This document shows positions 1 through 8,755 of a stretch of 64,000 bases of DNA, piece by piece; within the stretch, counting starts at the first letter, position 1, and the number at the start of each line of letters is the position of its first letter. Origin of the DNA: JAKVBK01 sp022447275 (lineage in GTDB: Bacteria > Pseudomonadota > Alphaproteobacteria > Rhodobacterales > Rhodobacteraceae); the NCBI GenBank assembly GCA_047125605.1, contig CP138932.1:3348001-3412000 (forward strand), read 5' to 3'. The translations under genes and the position numbers were made by a program. The notes under the pieces are model-generated. The model was given only the letters and a program-made list of their open reading frames with translations, was not told where the DNA came from and did not search any database.

Positions 1-147
1 GCAGGGGCCACACCAAGGGGCCCAGAAATCGACGATGACCGGGACCTCCTGAGAGGCTTCCACCACGTCGGCCATGAAGGTCTGTTCTGTGGTGTCTTTG
101 ATGAGATCGGTTGCGGGTGTCGCGGAAGACTGGCCGAGTTCGAGCAT
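1..147 (-). CDS. Thioredoxin-domain protein, N-terminal part (cut by window edge)
   Basis: The reverse strand reads 49 codons from an ATG at 147 to the window edge without a stop. It opens MLELGQSS and ends in VDFWAPWCGPC, the thioredoxin active-site signature WCGPC with both redox cysteines. The N-terminal extension of about 36 residues before the core resembles the thioredoxin-TPR co-chaperones (YbbN/CnoX type) of Rhodobacterales more than a plain 105-residue TrxA, but the C-terminal half that would decide is outside the window. It lies just downstream of xth on the same strand with about 94 bp between them. Confidence 0.85.
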   Translation of the reverse strand, partial: MLELGQSSATPATDLIKDTTEQTFMADVVEASQEVPVIVDFWAPWCGPC

Positions 148-241
148 GTGTCTGTGCTTTCCGAAGCTGCTGGACGTTGCTTGTTTAGATGGCGTAGCGC
201 GGCCCGCGATGCAAGGTCAGCGGGCGCGGATACGGGTGGAA

Positions 242-1030
242 CTAGAGATCGAATGTTGCAAAAACGGGGGCGTGGTCGCTGGGTTTCTCCCAGCCACGGG
301 CTGCGCGCAGGACGCGGCTGGAATGCGCTGACTGCGCAATATCGGCGGTGGCCCAGACGTGATCCAGCCTGCGGCCCTTGTCTGCGGCATCCCAATCGCG
401 TGCCCGGTAGGACCACCAGGAATAGAGCTGGCCGTCGGGGATATCCTGCCGCGTGACATCGACCCACTGGCCGGCGCTTTGGGTTTCCGCCAGATGATCT
501 ACCTCGATCGGGGTGTGGCTGACCACTTTCAGCAGCTGCTTGTGAGACCAGACATCATCTTCGCGCGGTGCGATATTGAGATCACCCACCAGAATGGCGC
601 GTTCCGGGCGGCTCTCCCGGAACCAGTCGCGCATGTCTGTGAGATAGTCGAGCTTTTGGCCGAACTTCTCGTTGCGGTCACGGTCAGGCACATCGCCGCC
701 TGCGGGGACATAGAAGTTGTGGATCAGGGTGCCATCTGTCAGCCGGGCAGCCACATGTCTTGCGTGGCCGAGGCTGGCAAAATCCATGTCGCCGGCATCC
801 TCGAGGGGCAGGCGGGACAGGATCGCTACGCCGTTATAGCCCTTCTGCCCGCGCGCAACCATGTGGCCATAGCCGAGGGCGGCAAACTGCTCGAGCGGAA
901 TTTTGTCCACCGGGCTTTTGCACTCCTGCAGGCACAGGATGTCGGGGGCCTCTTCCTGAAGAAGTTTGGCGACGAGATCGGCCCGCAGTCGGACTGAGTT
1001 GATGTTCCAGGTGGCAAGTGTGAAGGGCAT
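242..1030 (-). CDS. xth: Exodeoxyribonuclease III
   Basis: This is a 262-residue member of the exonuclease-endonuclease-phosphatase family that cleaves at abasic sites in base excision repair. Visible motifs in order are TLATWNINSVR at the N-terminus, LCLQECK with the metal-binding Glu, FYVPAGGD, the catalytic GDLNIAPREDD and the C-terminal LDHVWAT and SDHAPVFATF. The ATG at 1030 gives the normal family N-terminus; the reading frame stays open 11 codons further upstream without family similarity. It follows imuB on the same strand after about 100 bp, so both repair genes could be read from one transcript. Confidence 0.95.
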   Translation of the reverse strand: MPFTLATWNINSVRLRADLVAKLLQEEAPDILCLQECKSPVDKIPLEQFAALGYGHMVARGQKGYNGVAILSRLPLEDAGDMDFASLGHARHVAARLTDGTLIHNFYVPAGGDVPDRDRNEKFGQKLDYLTDMRDWFRESRPERAILVGDLNIAPREDDVWSHKQLLKVVSHTPIEVDHLAETQSAGQWVDVTRQDIPDGQLYSWWSYRARDWDAADKGRRLDHVWATADIAQSAHSSRVLRAARGWEKPSDHAPVFATFDL

Positions 1031-1131
1031 GTTTGGCCTTGCTGGTTCGGAGGTTTTGCACATCTAGGCAGGGTGCGCGCGAAAGGCCAGAGAGCGCTGA
1101 AAATTTGCGCGCAGGGCGCGGGGCGTATTTG

Positions 1132-2823
1132 TCAGGCGAAACGGCCCTGACAGAACCAACCCGGTGACAGGGTGTCCCCATGCGCGAAATAGATCCACAA
1201 CCGGTGACCACGGTCCGTGTCGACACGCCAATAGTCGCGCTGGCCTGTGCGCCAATCCGGCAGGTCCAGCCACCATTCCGGCGCGATGCGTTCGGGGCCT
1301 GTGGCCGCCGTGATCGTCAGGGATTGGCGGCGCCACTGAAAGCGTGCGGGCAGGTGGGGCATGTCTGGTATGCCCATCAGTGGTTCGGGCCGGAACAGCA
1401 GCAAGGGGCGTGGTGCGGGTGGCATGGTCGGCCAATTCCGCGCGGGCTCGGACCAGGCTGCCGCCTGCACCTGGTCTGTCTTTTCGGGCAGGTGGCTGTC
1501 GCCGGGGTGCAGCCGGGTGACGGCCTCAAGCCCGATGCGCGCGCCAATCCGGCCGATCAGATCATCCAGGGCGGTGTCTGAGGCCAGGCGCTGGGCGGTA
1601 TCTGCGCTGGCGCTGAGATGCCCGCGGTGCTGATGGGCGTGGACGGGCTCCGTGACCGTGGCTTGCAGGCGCAACATGTCGATGCCCGGTCCGGCATCGA
1701 TATCGTCCAGTTTGAGTGCCAGAAGCGGACGCAGCCTGTCGGGGTTGGCCGAGGGGCGGGCAAGGCCCACCTCCACGGTTTCGCAGCGGTGATCGCAGCG
1801 AAAGGCCTGCAGGCGCACCCGCCGCGCCCCATGGCCCTTCTCGCGCAACCGGTCTGCAAGCGCTGGCAAAAGCCTGTCGAGCCCTGCCTGTACATCCTCG
1901 GTGAGGCCGATCGGTTCGGGCAGGGTGAGGCGGCAGGCAAAATGCAGGGGCGCCCGGGCGGGGGAGACCGGTTCTGGCGCTGTGCCGAAGGCCTGATCGA
2001 GGCGCATCACCAGGTCTTTGCCAAAGCGCCGGGCCAGAGCGGCCCGCGGTTGCCCGGCCAGGTCATCGATCCTGCGCAGCCCCAGGCGCGCCAGCTGTGC
2101 CACCGTATCCTGGGGCAGACGCAGGGCGGCAACAGGCAGGGCGGCCAGGGCTTGGCGTGTCTGCCCCGCCGGGGCCAGAACCCCAAAGCCGCTATCGCGC
2201 CCATCCCCGGGGGATGGCAGATGCGTCGGTGCGGCACCGCCCCGCTCCCAGTGGCGCCGTTTCGCAGCCCGGGAGCGTGTCGCATAGGCCTCCATGTCGA
2301 TGGCATCGCCTGAACGGTGTGGGGCGACATCGGGCGTGTTGCACTGTCCCTGCCCATAGCGCGCCAGAGCCCAGGCGGCGCCGGGCGTATCGGCCAATCC
2401 GACGCGCACGGTCAGGCCCAAATCTGCGCAATCGAGGCCAACCTGCTCCATCACACCATGCTCGCCACCGAACAGGTGGGCACAGCCTGTCAGGTCAATG
2501 GTCAGGCCGGTCGTGCCGGCTTCGGCCACCCAGGGGGAAAACTTGCCGGCCCAGCGGCGCAGGCTGGCCAGGAAGGCGGCCTCGGCTGCCGGATCCGCGC
2601 TGCGTGTCAGCAGGGCGGGGCACATGGCGCGGGCATCCCGCAGGGGCTGGCCCCGGCGCAGCCCCGCCGCGGAGGCCGCGGTGCTCAGTGCAGCCAGCGT
2701 GCGCGCGCCGCTTTGCTCGCGCACGGTGGCAAGGGGGGCTTCTATTGTGCCACGCGCCATCCGCAGCCAGCGCTCTGCGCCAAGCCGGGGAAACCAAAGG
2801 GACAGTATGCGTTTGTGCGGCAT
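1132..2823 (-). CDS. imuB: ImuB-type Y-family DNA polymerase-like protein
   Basis: The product is 563 residues. The N-terminus (ILSLWFPRLGAERWL) and the C-terminus (DYWRV..., ending GWFCQGRFA) match the ImuB family, Y-family polymerase relatives that lack catalytic acidic residues and act with ImuA and DnaE2 in SOS mutagenesis. The middle carries helix-hairpin-helix-like text (LARLGLRRIDDLAGQPRAAL) and a little-finger-like region. The ATG at 2823 is chosen because the family N-terminus begins there; the frame is open upstream without similarity. Neither imuA nor dnaE2 is next to it. A perfect GAAC-N7-GAAC LexA box lies 72 bp upstream, so direct SOS control is likely. Confidence 0.88.
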   Translation of the reverse strand: MPHKRILSLWFPRLGAERWLRMARGTIEAPLATVREQSGARTLAALSTAASAAGLRRGQPLRDARAMCPALLTRSADPAAEAAFLASLRRWAGKFSPWVAEAGTTGLTIDLTGCAHLFGGEHGVMEQVGLDCADLGLTVRVGLADTPGAAWALARYGQGQCNTPDVAPHRSGDAIDMEAYATRSRAAKRRHWERGGAAPTHLPSPGDGRDSGFGVLAPAGQTRQALAALPVAALRLPQDTVAQLARLGLRRIDDLAGQPRAALARRFGKDLVMRLDQAFGTAPEPVSPARAPLHFACRLTLPEPIGLTEDVQAGLDRLLPALADRLREKGHGARRVRLQAFRCDHRCETVEVGLARPSANPDRLRPLLALKLDDIDAGPGIDMLRLQATVTEPVHAHQHRGHLSASADTAQRLASDTALDDLIGRIGARIGLEAVTRLHPGDSHLPEKTDQVQAAAWSEPARNWPTMPPAPRPLLLFRPEPLMGIPDMPHLPARFQWRRQSLTITAATGPERIAPEWWLDLPDWRTGQRDYWRVDTDRGHRLWIYFAHGDTLSPGWFCQGRFA

Positions 2824-3138
2824 GGACAAAGAGACGTACGGACATGTGGAGAGGGCTGGCGATTCCCGCCAGTGATCAGCATAGTCTATACCTAGAACAA
2901 AATAAGAACAAATCCCGTGCGTCGCGCATTTCCAGGGGCTGCATGCCAAGACGTCCTGAGTGCATGTCACCGGGATTTGCTGCATGCGCTCCGGCCTTTT
3001 GCTTCCCGCTAACGGGATAAACCCGCGCTTTCCCGCTGTCGTGATCCGGAAAGAGTTGCAATCCGATCGCGTTTTGCACCAGCCTGTCGGCAGGCCCCGG
3101 ACAGATGGGGCCTGTGAAAAAGTGGGAGGGTATCGGAT
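2824..3138. other. Divergent intergenic region imuB / frmA
   Basis: This 315 bp spacer separates divergent imuB and frmA. Apart from the LexA box at 2895-2909 and a purine-rich ribosome-binding stretch (GGGAGGG, about 3123-3129) before frmA, I see no gene. The short open frames here have no recognisable similarity. No imuA fragment is visible. Confidence 0.6.
2895..2909. promoter_or_regulatory. LexA (SOS) box upstream of imuB
   Basis: The sequence is GAAC AAAATAA GAAC, an exact match to the direct-repeat LexA operator GAAC-N7-GAAC known in alphaproteobacteria. It lies 72 bp upstream of the imuB start codon in the gap shared with the divergent frmA gene. It is much closer to imuB, and imuAB genes are known SOS members, so imuB is the expected target. 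Confidence 0.8.
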
Positions 3139-4251
3139 ATGAGAACGCGTGCTGCTGTTGCGCTACAGGCTGGCAAACCATTGGAAGTCATGGAGGTGAA
3201 CCTTGACGGCCCTCGTGCTGGTGAGGTGCTGGTCGAGATGAAAGCGACGGGGATTTGTCACACGGATGAATTCACCCTGTCTGGCGCTGATCCCGAAGGC
3301 ATGTTCCCGGCGATCCTGGGGCACGAAGGGGCGGGCGTTGTGCTTGAATGTGGCCCCGGTGTCACCAGTCTGAAGCCCGGCGATCATGTGATCCCGCTCT
3401 ACACGCCAGAATGTCGCGAATGCGAATATTGTCACCATCCGAAGACCAACTTGTGCCAGTCGATTCGGGAAACTCAGGGCCGCGGCGTCATGCCGGACGG
3501 CACCAGCCGCTTCAGTACGCTCGATGGCGACCCGATCCTGCACTACATGGGCTGCTCGACCTTCTCCAATCACACGGTGATGCCTGAGATCGCACTGGCC
3601 AAGATCCACCCCGACGCGCCGTTCGACAAGGTTTGCTATATCGGCTGCGGGGTGACGACGGGTATTGGCGCGGTGATCAACACCGCCAAGGTGGAGATTG
3701 GCAGCCGGGCCATTGTGTTCGGCCTCGGCGGTATCGGGCTGAACGTGATCCAAGGCCTGCGCCTCGCAGGGGCCGACCAAATCGTTGGCGTTGACCTGAA
3801 CCCTGACAAGGTCGCCATGGCTGAATATTTCGGCATGACCGATTTCGTGAACCCCAGCGAGGTGGAGGGCGATCTTGTGCCCTATCTCGTCAACCTGACC
3901 AAGGGCGGAGCCGATTACACCTTTGATGCTACGGGCAACGTGGATGTGATGCGGGCGGCGCTGGAAAGCGCGCACAAGGGCTGGGGCGAGTCGATCATCA
4001 TCGGTGTGGCTCCGGCGGGCGCTGAAATTTCGACCCGCCCGTTCCAACTGGTGACGGGGCGCAGCTGGCGCGGCACGGCCTTTGGAGGCGCGCGCGGGCG
4101 CACAGATGTGCCGAAGATCGTGGAGTGGTACATGGACGGCAAGATCGAGATCGATCCGATGATCACCCACACCCTGACATTGGATGAGATCAACAAGGGC
4201 TTTGATCTGATGCATGCCGGCGAGTCGATCCGCTCGGTCGTGGTGTACTGA
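3139..4251 (+). CDS. frmA: S-(hydroxymethyl)glutathione dehydrogenase (class III alcohol dehydrogenase)
   Basis: This 370-residue zinc-dependent MDR dehydrogenase oxidises S-hydroxymethylglutathione with NAD+ in formaldehyde detoxification. The catalytic zinc ligands are in GICHTDE, GHEGAG and YIGCGVTTG. The structural zinc site is the four-Cys loop CRECEYCHHPKTNLC. The Rossmann glycine motif is FGLGGIGLNVIQG, followed by the acidic end VGVDLNPDK. Length and motifs are standard for class III enzymes. An S-formylglutathione hydrolase gene, a frequent neighbour, is not adjacent; a GNAT gene follows after 60 bp. Some genomes call this gene adhI, adhC or flhA. Confidence 0.96.
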   Translation: MRTRAAVALQAGKPLEVMEVNLDGPRAGEVLVEMKATGICHTDEFTLSGADPEGMFPAILGHEGAGVVLECGPGVTSLKPGDHVIPLYTPECRECEYCHHPKTNLCQSIRETQGRGVMPDGTSRFSTLDGDPILHYMGCSTFSNHTVMPEIALAKIHPDAPFDKVCYIGCGVTTGIGAVINTAKVEIGSRAIVFGLGGIGLNVIQGLRLAGADQIVGVDLNPDKVAMAEYFGMTDFVNPSEVEGDLVPYLVNLTKGGADYTFDATGNVDVMRAALESAHKGWGESIIIGVAPAGAEISTRPFQLVTGRSWRGTAFGGARGRTDVPKIVEWYMDGKIEIDPMITHTLTLDEINKGFDLMHAGESIRSVVVY

Positions 4252-4311
4252 CATCGCGGGCTCTGCGCGACGTCTGACACTCGCTCGGCCCTCTTCAGGG
4301 CCAGGCGCACC

Positions 4312-4824
4312 ATGACCCCCCAAGCGCTGCGTATCCGCCCGTTCGAACCTGCAGATGAAGCCCCATTGACCGCGGTTTTGACACCTGTCTTTCGCGCCGG
4401 TGACAGCTACACGCTCGACCCGGATTTGCCCGACGCGGCCTATTGTGCCTATTGGACGTCGCCTGGCCATGAGGTGTTTGTGGCAGAGGACGCGCACGGC
4501 GCCTTGCTGGGCACCTACTACATGCGGCGCAATCAGGGCGGCGGCGGTGCCCATGTCTGTAATTGTGGGTACATCACCGCCGTGCACGCGCGCGGGCGGG
4601 GTGTGGCCCGCGCCATGCTTGCCCATTCCCTTGAGCTGGCGCCAAAGCGCGGGTTTCGCGCGATGCAGTACAACTTTGTCGTTGCCACCAACACACGGGC
4701 AATCGCAACATGGCAGGCGGTTGGCTTTCGCGAGGTCGGGCGGCTGCCCGGCGCGTTCAAACACCCGCAACAGGGATATGTGGACGCGCTGGTCATGATG
4801 AAACAGTTTGGCACGGAGGCGTGA
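4312..4824 (+). CDS. GNAT family N-acetyltransferase
   Basis: The product is 170 residues. The opening LRIRPFEPADEAPLTAVL and the acetyl-CoA-binding region VHARGRGVARAMLAHSLELA, followed by NTRAIATWQAVGFREVGRLPGAF, are characteristic of GNAT acetyltransferases acting on small molecules or amino groups. The substrate cannot be told from sequence. It lies between frmA and the NYN gene; its last codons contain the ribosome-binding site of the next gene, so the two are probably co-transcribed. Confidence 0.85.
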   Translation: MTPQALRIRPFEPADEAPLTAVLTPVFRAGDSYTLDPDLPDAAYCAYWTSPGHEVFVAEDAHGALLGTYYMRRNQGGGGAHVCNCGYITAVHARGRGVARAMLAHSLELAPKRGFRAMQYNFVVATNTRAIATWQAVGFREVGRLPGAFKHPQQGYVDALVMMKQFGTEA

Positions 4825-4825
4825 T

Positions 4826-5548
4826 ATGACTCAGGCAAGCCCACCTCTCATCGCTGTCCTGATCGATGCGGATAACACGTCCCCGAAATATGCGGAGGCC
4901 ATCTTCGAGGAGATCGCCAGTTTGGGAGAGGCGGCTGTGCGGCGCGTCTATGGGGATTTCAGCTCACACCAGATGAAAGGCTGGAACAAGGTTCAGGCGG
5001 AACTGGGCCTTGTCCCCCATCACCAGCCAGCCAACACTGTGGGCAAGAATGCCTCTGATATCGCCCTTGTCATCGACGCGATGGATCTGATGCATTCCGG
5101 ACGCTTTGACGGGTTTGCCCTTGTCAGCTCCGACAGCGATTTCACCCGTCTGGCAAGTCGGCTGCGCGAACAGGGGCACGATGTTTTTGGCATTGGCCAG
5201 CAGAAAACACCCGAGGCCTTCCGGAAGGCCTGCAAGCGCTTCATCTTTCTCGAAAACATCGTTGAGCCCGAAGCCCCCAAGGGCTCTGGCGGGCGCAAGA
5301 TGGATGATGCGCAACTCAAAAAGCTGAACACTGCGCGGGATCTGATCCTGCGGGCCATGGATGCCCTCGATCAGGACGATGACTGGTACACGCTCGGCCA
5401 AATTGGCCAGCATGTGACGGCAGCCTCCCCCGATTTCGACACGCGCACATACGGGTTTCGCAAGTTCTCTGACCTTGTGAAAGCGATCCCGATTTTTGAA
5501 ACCCGTCGCGCAGATAACAACCAGCTGCAGGTGCGGCGCCTAGACTAG
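4826..5548 (+). CDS. NYN-domain (PIN-like) protein with C-terminal OST-HTH/LOTUS domain
   Basis: The product is 240 residues. The N-terminal half is a NYN/LabA-type PIN-like nuclease fold: IAVLIDADNTSPKYA carries the first acidic residue, KNASDIALVIDAMD the second pair and LVSSDSDFTRLA the third. These are the acidic positions expected for metal-dependent RNA cleavage. The C-terminal part (about residues 155-240: LILRAMDALD, YTLGQIGQHV, FRKFSDLVKAIPIFE) looks like an OST-HTH/LOTUS RNA-binding domain. GGAGG at 4815-4819 fixes the ATG at 4826, two bases beyond the stop of the GNAT gene. The combination suggests an RNA-binding or RNA-processing role; its target is unknown. Confidence 0.85.
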   Translation: MTQASPPLIAVLIDADNTSPKYAEAIFEEIASLGEAAVRRVYGDFSSHQMKGWNKVQAELGLVPHHQPANTVGKNASDIALVIDAMDLMHSGRFDGFALVSSDSDFTRLASRLREQGHDVFGIGQQKTPEAFRKACKRFIFLENIVEPEAPKGSGGRKMDDAQLKKLNTARDLILRAMDALDQDDDWYTLGQIGQHVTAASPDFDTRTYGFRKFSDLVKAIPIFETRRADNNQLQVRRLD

Positions 5549-5698
5549 CCACAGATGGCGCCCTGCGGCGGGCGGACCCGCGCGATTTGACGGCACTGCG
5601 GTTCCCGACGTCAGGGCATACGCCTTCGCAGCGCTGGCACGGCTGGACGCAGGAGCCCTGTGCCTTACTTGTTTGGCCAAGTGAGTTTTGGAACCGCG

Positions 5699-6412
5699 AT
5701 GCTGATCCTGACCAAGTCCACCCTGCGCAACCCTTCGATCCTTCAGACGCGCACCCTGCCGCGGAAATTCTTCCGTAGGGTGATGGTGCTGCCGAGTGGC
5801 GCCACTGTCGGGCAATGGCTGCGGATCGTGGTAGAGAACCAGTTCCTGCGCTACATGGTAACGCTGCTGCCGTTCGTGGGGGTTGTCCTCGTCTGGGAAG
5901 ACGCCGGGCTTGCCGTGGCCCATGCCCCCCTTCCGATGGTTGCCGCAATCATGGTGGTCGAGATGCGGGTGCTGCGCTTGTCAAAGAAGGCGCGCGAAGT
6001 TCTGATCACTCCCGATGAAGCCGCCCGTAGATTGGATTTACTGGCCTTCCGGGCCAAGGCCATCTTGCGAAGCGTTGCCGCGCAGCAGGGCCTGGCTGAG
6101 GGGGAATTGCATCTTGTGATCGAACAGTCGGAGCTCGCGCGGGTTGCCCCGCTCACGCTTGTCACCATCCAGTCTGATGCACCAAAGCCCCATGTGCTTG
6201 ATCTCGATCCGGCCGCCCGCGCCATCGTGCAAGAGGGGCTGTTCGATGCGGATCTGAGCGAGCGCGCGTTGCTTGAGGTCAATCTGATGCAGGGCACCTT
6301 CCTGCGGACAATCCGTGTTGAGGCGCGGTCGGTCTCGGCCCATGCCCGGTTGGCCGCCGTGCTGGAGGGTGCGCCCGTCGCCGGGCCAGATTTGCAAGGG
6401 GCCGGCACATGA
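5699..6412 (+). CDS. Membrane protein of unknown function, coupled to MoxR/VWA genes
   Basis: I do not recognise a named family. From the ATG at 5699 the product is 237 residues: a basic N-terminus, one or two hydrophobic helices (about residues 50-92, FLRYMVTLLPFVGVVLVW and MVAAIMVVEM), then a soluble alpha/beta-looking tail of about 145 residues. A GTG at 5660 with AGGAG before it is an alternative start. The stop overlaps the ATG of the AAA ATPase gene (ATGA), so the protein is made together with the MoxR and VWA proteins and may be their membrane anchor or partner. That role is inferred from position only. Confidence 0.7.
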   Translation: MLILTKSTLRNPSILQTRTLPRKFFRRVMVLPSGATVGQWLRIVVENQFLRYMVTLLPFVGVVLVWEDAGLAVAHAPLPMVAAIMVVEMRVLRLSKKAREVLITPDEAARRLDLLAFRAKAILRSVAAQQGLAEGELHLVIEQSELARVAPLTLVTIQSDAPKPHVLDLDPAARAIVQEGLFDADLSERALLEVNLMQGTFLRTIRVEARSVSAHARLAAVLEGAPVAGPDLQGAGT

Positions 6413-7515
6413 GTGTGAACGCCACGTCTGTTTCCGCGGGCGCGGCGCTGGAGGTTCTGGATGCAGGCTGGAAGGCCCAGGCAGACGGCGGGCTGCGCGC
6501 CTCGTGGATGCTGCATGGTCGGCCCGGTGTCGGGAAAACGCAGATCGTCCAGACTTTGGCAGACCGCCATGGCGCCACGCTGTTTGACTTGCGGCTGACC
6601 ACGATTGAGCCACAGGATCTGCGCGGCTTGCCATTCTACGATCACGCAGCCAAGCGCACGGTCTGGTATCGCCCCGAGGATCTGCCCGATGATCCCGATC
6701 GCCCGGCCATATTGTTTCTGGACGAGCTCACCGCCGCCGCCCCCGGCTTGCAGCCCACGGTCTATGGCCTTCTGCAGGAACGGCGGGTCGGCCGGCATGT
6801 TTTGCCGGACTCGGTGTTTATTGTGGCGGCGGGCAACAGCGTTGAGGATGGTGCGGTGGCCTATGAGATGGGGGCCGCCCTCGCCGACAGGCTGGTGCAC
6901 ATGATCGTGCAGCCCGATGCGCGCGACTGGCTGGAAGGCTTTGCCGTCACGGCGGCGCTGCATCCGGCCGTCACCGCCTTTATCCGCACCCGTCCGGACT
7001 TGCTGGAAACATCCGAAGAGGCCCTGCGGCGCGGCCATATGATCGCGTGCACCCCAAGATCGTGGGAACGGGTCAGCCAGATCCTGAAAACAGTTCCGGA
7101 CCGCCGCATCCGCAATACCATGATCGCAGGCACCGTCGGCACGGTTGCGGCGGCTGAATTTGCGCTGGTCGCCGATGAGATTGCCGCAACCGTCGATGTG
7201 CAGGCCCTGCTGGAAACGCCCCGGCGGGCCCGCGCGGACCTCTATCCCGAGACGCTCCACGGGATGACGGCGCTCGTCTACGCGCTGGTGGCCGAAGCCC
7301 GCCCTGAAACACTGCCCGAGGTGATCGATGTTCAGGCCGATATCGCCCATCTCAAGGGCGCTGCGCACAGGTCTTTGCCGCTGCAGGATCTGACAAGTTT
7401 TGGCTTTGAAATCCTGATCCGCAAGGCCTTGGAGGCGGGGTGGCAGCAGGCCTTTGCCGAATCGCAAAGCTATGCTGAATACGCGCGCAGCCGGGAAGAG
7501 GCCGGGCTGCAATGA
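6409..7515 (+). CDS. MoxR-type AAA+ ATPase
   Basis: The product is 368 residues. The Walker A motif is GRPGVGKTQIVQ, the Walker B motif AILFLDELTAA, and sensor-1-like text follows (VFIVAAGNSVEDGA). DLRLTTIEPQDLRGLPFYD and the polar C-terminal lid fit MoxR/AAA_5 ATPases, which work with VWA proteins as chaperone-like assembly machines. It overlaps the membrane protein gene upstream and the VWA gene downstream by ATGA, so stoichiometric synthesis of the three products is likely. Confidence 0.9.
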   Translation: MSVNATSVSAGAALEVLDAGWKAQADGGLRASWMLHGRPGVGKTQIVQTLADRHGATLFDLRLTTIEPQDLRGLPFYDHAAKRTVWYRPEDLPDDPDRPAILFLDELTAAAPGLQPTVYGLLQERRVGRHVLPDSVFIVAAGNSVEDGAVAYEMGAALADRLVHMIVQPDARDWLEGFAVTAALHPAVTAFIRTRPDLLETSEEALRRGHMIACTPRSWERVSQILKTVPDRRIRNTMIAGTVGTVAAAEFALVADEIAATVDVQALLETPRRARADLYPETLHGMTALVYALVAEARPETLPEVIDVQADIAHLKGAAHRSLPLQDLTSFGFEILIRKALEAGWQQAFAESQSYAEYARSREEAGLQ

Positions 7516-8726
7516 GCCATTCCGCCCGGGCCCGTCGGGCGCTGGCCCAACTGCAGGAGGTGGATCCCGCCCTCGGTGTTCTGGCCCTGTGGTGCACCCA
7601 CCGCGATACGAATGCGCCAACCTTTACCGAAGGGGAAACCATCTACTATGGGCCCGGCTTTGAAGGCTTGCCCGCGCATGAACAGGTGGGGGTTGCTGCC
7701 CATCATGTCCTGCATGTGGCTTTGCGCCATTCCGCCCGCTCTGAGGCGCTTGCCCAGCGGCTAGGAGAGCGCTTTGATGCTGGGCTTTATGCTTTGGCCG
7801 CGGATGCCATCGTAAATGAAACGCTCATCGCTGCGGATCTGCCGGTGCCGCGTCCGGCAGTGACACTTGGCGCGTTGCTCAAGGATATTGGCGCGTCCTC
7901 GGCCTCGGCGTTGACGGCACTTGCGGATTGGGATGCAGATCGTCTGGCATTGCGGCTGCACAGGGATGGCGCCACGCGCGCCGCTGCGGCCGAGCATGGG
8001 GCGGCCCGCGCGTTTGCGCCGGATCTGGCGCCGCATCAGGGAGGCGGCGGGCCCGATGAGGACAAGGCCGCAGATTGGCAGGGCCATCTTGTGCGCGCGA
8101 TGGAGGCGGGCCGGTCTGCCGGGGCAGGGATTGGTATGCTGGGCCGGGTGATCGCGGATATCACGCCCGCCCAAATCCCCTGGGAACGACACCTGCGCGG
8201 ATTGCTTGCCAAGGCGGTGGCAGAGTCCCCTCAGATAACCTATCGCCGACCTGCGGGCCGGTGGGTTGCCATGGCCGCAGATGCTCAGGAAACCGGCGCC
8301 CCTGATCCGGTATTTGAGCCGGGCCGCCAGCGCACCGCTTGGCGTCCACGCATCGTCGTTGCCATCGATACTTCCAGTTCGATTGAGCCGCTCACCCTGC
8401 GCCTGTTTGCAGCCGAGGCGGATGGCATCGCGCGCCGCACGGGCGCCGAAATCATTGTTTTGAGCTTCGACACCGTCATTCAGTCAGCGCATGTGGTGCG
8501 TGCGGGCCTTTTTGGTGCGCTCCGCGATGGTGGTCTTACAGGGGGCGGTGGCACGGATTTTGACCCGGTTCTGGAACGCATTCGAGCGCTCGCACCCTCT
8601 GCGGCCGTGATCCTCACCGATCTTGAGGCTGTGGTCGGACGCGCCCCGGGGTGCCCCGTGATCTGGGTGGCTCCCAGCGGGGCGCCAATGCCGCCCTGGG
8701 GGCATGTTCTCACCCTTGATACGTGA
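7512..8726 (+). CDS. VWA-like domain protein with DUF2201-type N-terminal region
   Basis: The product is 404 residues. The N-terminal half contains a His-rich metallopeptidase-like segment (AAHHVLHVALRH, about residues 61-72) as in DUF2201 proteins. The C-terminal 130 residues form a von Willebrand A-like domain: VVAIDTSSSIEP is the MIDAS DxSxS motif, TGGGGTDFDPVLE supplies the conserved Thr/Asp, and AVILTDLEAVVG is a later acidic strand. MIDAS residues appear intact, so metal-dependent ligand binding is plausible. Such proteins are partners of MoxR ATPases, matching the coupled upstream gene. The substrate complex is unknown. Confidence 0.85.
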   Translation: MSHSARARRALAQLQEVDPALGVLALWCTHRDTNAPTFTEGETIYYGPGFEGLPAHEQVGVAAHHVLHVALRHSARSEALAQRLGERFDAGLYALAADAIVNETLIAADLPVPRPAVTLGALLKDIGASSASALTALADWDADRLALRLHRDGATRAAAAEHGAARAFAPDLAPHQGGGGPDEDKAADWQGHLVRAMEAGRSAGAGIGMLGRVIADITPAQIPWERHLRGLLAKAVAESPQITYRRPAGRWVAMAADAQETGAPDPVFEPGRQRTAWRPRIVVAIDTSSSIEPLTLRLFAAEADGIARRTGAEIIVLSFDTVIQSAHVVRAGLFGALRDGGLTGGGGTDFDPVLERIRALAPSAAVILTDLEAVVGRAPGCPVIWVAPSGAPMPPWGHVLTLDT

Positions 8727-8755
8727 TCCTGTTCTGATGCGGCCTTTGGTGCTGT

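Noticed and set aside
3163..4770. A 535-codon open frame on the minus strand opposite frmA and the GNAT gene
   Set aside because: It has no recognisable similarity, while the plus strand encodes a complete class III alcohol dehydrogenase and a GNAT. Long antisense open frames are common in GC-rich coding DNA.
5851..7620. A 589-codon minus-strand frame opposite the MoxR/VWA genes
   Set aside because: No motifs; the plus strand shows intact Walker A/B and MIDAS motifs in coupled genes.
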